NCBI GenBank assembly: GCA_964643045.1
Contig: CAZXSC010000004.1
Span: 1-64,000 of the forward strand
Source of the DNA: TMED23 sp964643045
GTDB taxonomy: Bacteria; Pseudomonadota; Alphaproteobacteria; Rhodospirillales; UBA2165
Direction of reading: 5' to 3'
DNA: 64,000 bases
The position numbers were made by a program, and so were the translations under genes. Below are positions 61,972 through 64,000 of this stretch, in pieces; position 1 is the stretch's first letter; each line of letters begins with the position of its first letter. The notes below the pieces were generated by a model. The model was given only the letters and a program-made list of their open reading frames with translations. It was not told where the DNA came from and did not search any database.

Positions 61972-62363
61972 AAATTCCTATTTCAAGAAATCAAGGCAAC
62001 TAACATAGAAAACGCCGCCCCTTCTGTCCATCACACTTATAATGGTGTATTTGGATCAAAAGGGTGCGACGCCCACGCCCAAACCAAATAATTTCTTAGG
62101 CCCTGCTTAAGGAGTGATACCCAATTTGATATGCAAATTGTACTAAATAAACCATACATCGCCGCTAACTAGGCAACGCCTATCGAATTATCACCCCAAA
62201 CATTTTCGTTAACAGGCATCTCCAACAATTATTTGCCTATATCGTTTTATCGCTACAACAATACTCCAAATTTAATAAGAATAATACCCGTAAATAACCT
62301 AGCTCTACTTTGACGAAAAGAAAGTAGTCAATATTCAACTCCGAGCATTACTGCAAGTACAAT
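61972..62363. other. 392-nt non-coding stretch between moxR and serA
   Basis: This is the longest gap in the window. No ORF, tRNA or terminator is evident. It contains a perfect 7-bp inverted repeat, CAATTTG (62122-62128) and CAAATTG (62134-62140), around ATATG, ~150 nt upstream of the moxR start. A second, AT-rich 7-bp repeat, CTACTTT with AAAGTAG, lies near 62310-62335. Neither is followed by a T-run. Confidence 0.4.
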
Positions 62364-63941
62364 TCAAAAATTCAGGGGTATTGCGCGAACAACGTGGGGA
62401 ATTTCTCTAACTTTTTCAGCCACTACTTCGGAAACAGGTTCGTCAATTTCAATTAGGGCTATTGCATCACCACCTTCTTTATTCCTTCCAAGATTGAAAG
62501 TTGCAATGTTAATATCATTTTTTCCCAAGGCGGTTCCTAGAGCTCCAATAAATCCTGGCTTGTCTTCATTCGTGATATAAAGCATATTTGGTCCTAATTC
62601 TGCATCGATCGCAATGCCTTTGATTTCGACAATCCTCGGCTTGTTTCCAGCAAATAATGTCCCTGACAAGGCCCGTGTCTGAGTTTCGGTCGTAACTGTC
62701 AGTGTAATTTTTGTTTGAAATTCATCCAACGCCTCACAAGTGACTTCGGCGATTTCAATGTTGCGCTCCTTAGCAATAGTTGGCGCAGAAACCATATTCA
62801 CGGACTCTAAAAGCGGTGTTAACAACCCCTTTAAAACTGCCGCTGTTAGCGGTTTCGTGTTTAAATCAGCGGCATGACCGCAATATTCAATCTGCACCTT
62901 TTTAATAGCAGTTTCCGTCACTTGACCTGCAAAGCTTCCAATTTGCTCAGCCAATTTGAGATATGGTTCAAGTTTCGTTGCTTCTTCCGCGCTTACAGAT
63001 GGCATATTAATCGAGTTAACCACCGTACCTTCGAGGAGATAATCGGAAAGCTGCTCAGCAACTTGAACAGCGACATTAACCTGAGCCTCATCCGTGGATG
63101 CACCTAAATGCGGTGTTACTATAACTCGCTCCAATCCGAAAAGAATGTTTTCTCTGGCGGGTTCAACTTCGAAAACGTCAATACCGGCGCCCGCTACTTT
63201 ACCACTTTGGATGGCTGTTTTAAGATCTGATTCAACAATTAACCCGCCACGGGCACAATTTATAATTCGCACCCCATCCTTCATTTTCGAAATCGAATCA
63301 GAGTTTACAATAGCTCTTGTAGCATCAGTCAAAGGTGTATGAAGTGAAATAAAATCAGCCCGCGCATATAATTCCTCAAGTTCAACTTTCTCAATACCGA
63401 GATCAACGGCCCGCTCTCCGGATAAAAAGGGATCATACGCAACAACTTTCATTTTCAATCCCAAGGACCGTTCAGCGACTATTGCCCCAATATTTCCACA
63501 TCCGATTATTCCTAGCGTTTTTGCCGTCAATTCAACACCCATAAAATTTGATTTCTCCCATTTGCCTAAATGGGTTGAAGCGTTGGCGAGAGGAATATCG
63601 CGTGCTAACGAAAATATCATTGCGATGGCATGTTCCGCCGTAGTTATTGAATTGCCAAACGGCGTATTCATAACCACAATTCCTTTAGTTGAAGCCATTG
63701 AAATATCTATATTGTCAACACCTATACCAGCACGACCGATCACTTTCATATTTGAAGCGGCTTGAATGACATCCGAATTTACCTGAGTAGAAGATCGAAC
63801 AGCCATCCCATCATACTCGCTTATGCAGGTTATGAGTTCCTTTGGTGTCATACCAAGAATAACGTCCACTTCTATGCCCCGTTTTTCAAAAATACTCTTA
63901 GCGCGAGGACTCATCTTGTCGGCGATTAATACCTTTGGCAT
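62364..63941 (-). CDS. serA: D-3-phosphoglycerate dehydrogenase (long form)
   Basis: First enzyme of serine synthesis. The 525-aa protein is the long form: a nucleotide-binding and substrate domain with 'GRAGIGVDNIDI', 'LGIIGCGNIGAIVAE', the active-site Arg, Glu and His in 'NCARGGLI', 'VFEVEPA' and 'HLGAST', then an intervening ASB domain (~315-450) and a C-terminal ACT domain ('DKPGFIGALGTALGKNDINIATFNLGR'). The ATG at 63941 has TAGGAG (63949-63954) 7 nt upstream, a clear ribosome site. serC often precedes serA in this group; the window ends 59 nt upstream of the start. Confidence 0.97.
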   Translation of the reverse strand: MPKVLIADKMSPRAKSIFEKRGIEVDVILGMTPKELITCISEYDGMAVRSSTQVNSDVIQAASNMKVIGRAGIGVDNIDISMASTKGIVVMNTPFGNSITTAEHAIAMIFSLARDIPLANASTHLGKWEKSNFMGVELTAKTLGIIGCGNIGAIVAERSLGLKMKVVAYDPFLSGERAVDLGIEKVELEELYARADFISLHTPLTDATRAIVNSDSISKMKDGVRIINCARGGLIVESDLKTAIQSGKVAGAGIDVFEVEPARENILFGLERVIVTPHLGASTDEAQVNVAVQVAEQLSDYLLEGTVVNSINMPSVSAEEATKLEPYLKLAEQIGSFAGQVTETAIKKVQIEYCGHAADLNTKPLTAAVLKGLLTPLLESVNMVSAPTIAKERNIEIAEVTCEALDEFQTKITLTVTTETQTRALSGTLFAGNKPRIVEIKGIAIDAELGPNMLYITNEDKPGFIGALGTALGKNDINIATFNLGRNKEGGDAIALIEIDEPVSEVVAEKVREIPHVVRAIPLNF

Positions 63942-64000
63942 TTGGTTGCTCCTAATAATACCTCAACGTAAATCCTATTTTGTGTATTCGCTGGCAACTT

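Noticed and set aside
1..64000. tRNA, rRNA, tmRNA, SRP RNA, CRISPR repeats, insertion sequences or prophage genes
   Set aside because: The gaps between genes were read for T-loop-like GTTCGA motifs, regularly spaced repeats, terminal inverted repeats and transposase or integrase motifs; none was convincing.

Overview
The window comes from an AT-rich (roughly 40% G+C by eye) Gram-negative bacterium, almost certainly an alphaproteobacterium of a Rhodospirillales-like, probably free-living lineage. The evidence is gene order: purM-purN divergent from a DUF2066 / CDP-alcohol transferase / PerM / Hda run; lptF-lptG-lptD-surA-pdxA-ksgA convergent with gmk-yicC-mltG-fabF-acpP-fabG-fabD; rpsF-rpsR-DUF2232-rplI; cvpA-purF-SDR; and a TPR protein followed by bamB and der. 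No rRNA, tRNA, CRISPR array, insertion sequence, prophage or integrase was found. Nearly all of the DNA is chromosomal housekeeping, with a few accessory genes between the conserved blocks.

Layout. 1-3.4 kb: the end of an ArsM/UbiE-like methyltransferase, RNase D and an ArnT-like membrane glycosyltransferase. 3.4-8.9 kb: Hda-like DnaA regulator, PerM permease, CDP-alcohol phosphatidyltransferase and DUF2066 protein on the minus strand; purM and purN on the plus strand. 9-16.6 kb: accessory stretch with an orphan superfamily 2 helicase, an RND pump with its adaptor, and a metallo-beta-lactamase-fold hydrolase. 16.7-21.4 kb: ndk, a DapA-like lyase, holC-pepA and a flippase-like membrane protein. 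21.5-24.3 kb: a complete two-gene AmmeMemoRadiSam locus (radical SAM enzyme opposite a Memo-AMMECR1 fusion), whose biochemical role is unknown. 24.4-29 kb: EamA transporter, cupin, CysQ-like phosphatase, Sua5/TsaC and an FAD-linked dehydrogenase.

29.3-46 kb is envelope and fatty-acid biogenesis: LPS export (LptF, LptG, LptD), the outer-membrane chaperone SurA, PdxA, the 16S rRNA methylase KsgA, then guanylate kinase, YicC, MltG and the type II fatty-acid synthesis cluster, followed by the S6/S18/L9 ribosomal protein operon. 46-56 kb: cyclopropane fatty acid synthase, DnaB, alanine racemase, RadA, CvpA, PurF, a short-chain dehydrogenase and a methyltransferase. 55.6-64 kb: a small cysteine-containing lipoprotein, a YfgM-like TPR protein, BamB, Der, a CoxE-like VWA protein with its MoxR ATPase, and SerA.

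Points of most interest: the N-terminus of PurM is encoded in frame upstream of any ATG/GTG/TTG start, which suggests an ATT start, slippage on an A7 run, or a base error; the AmmeMemoRadiSam locus with its fused second subunit; long acidic tails on both S6 and L9; an ndk promoter enclosed in nested inverted repeats; and the orphan helicase with repeats at its downstream edge. I found no system that is clearly new. All family assignments come from reading motifs and gene order; no database search was run.
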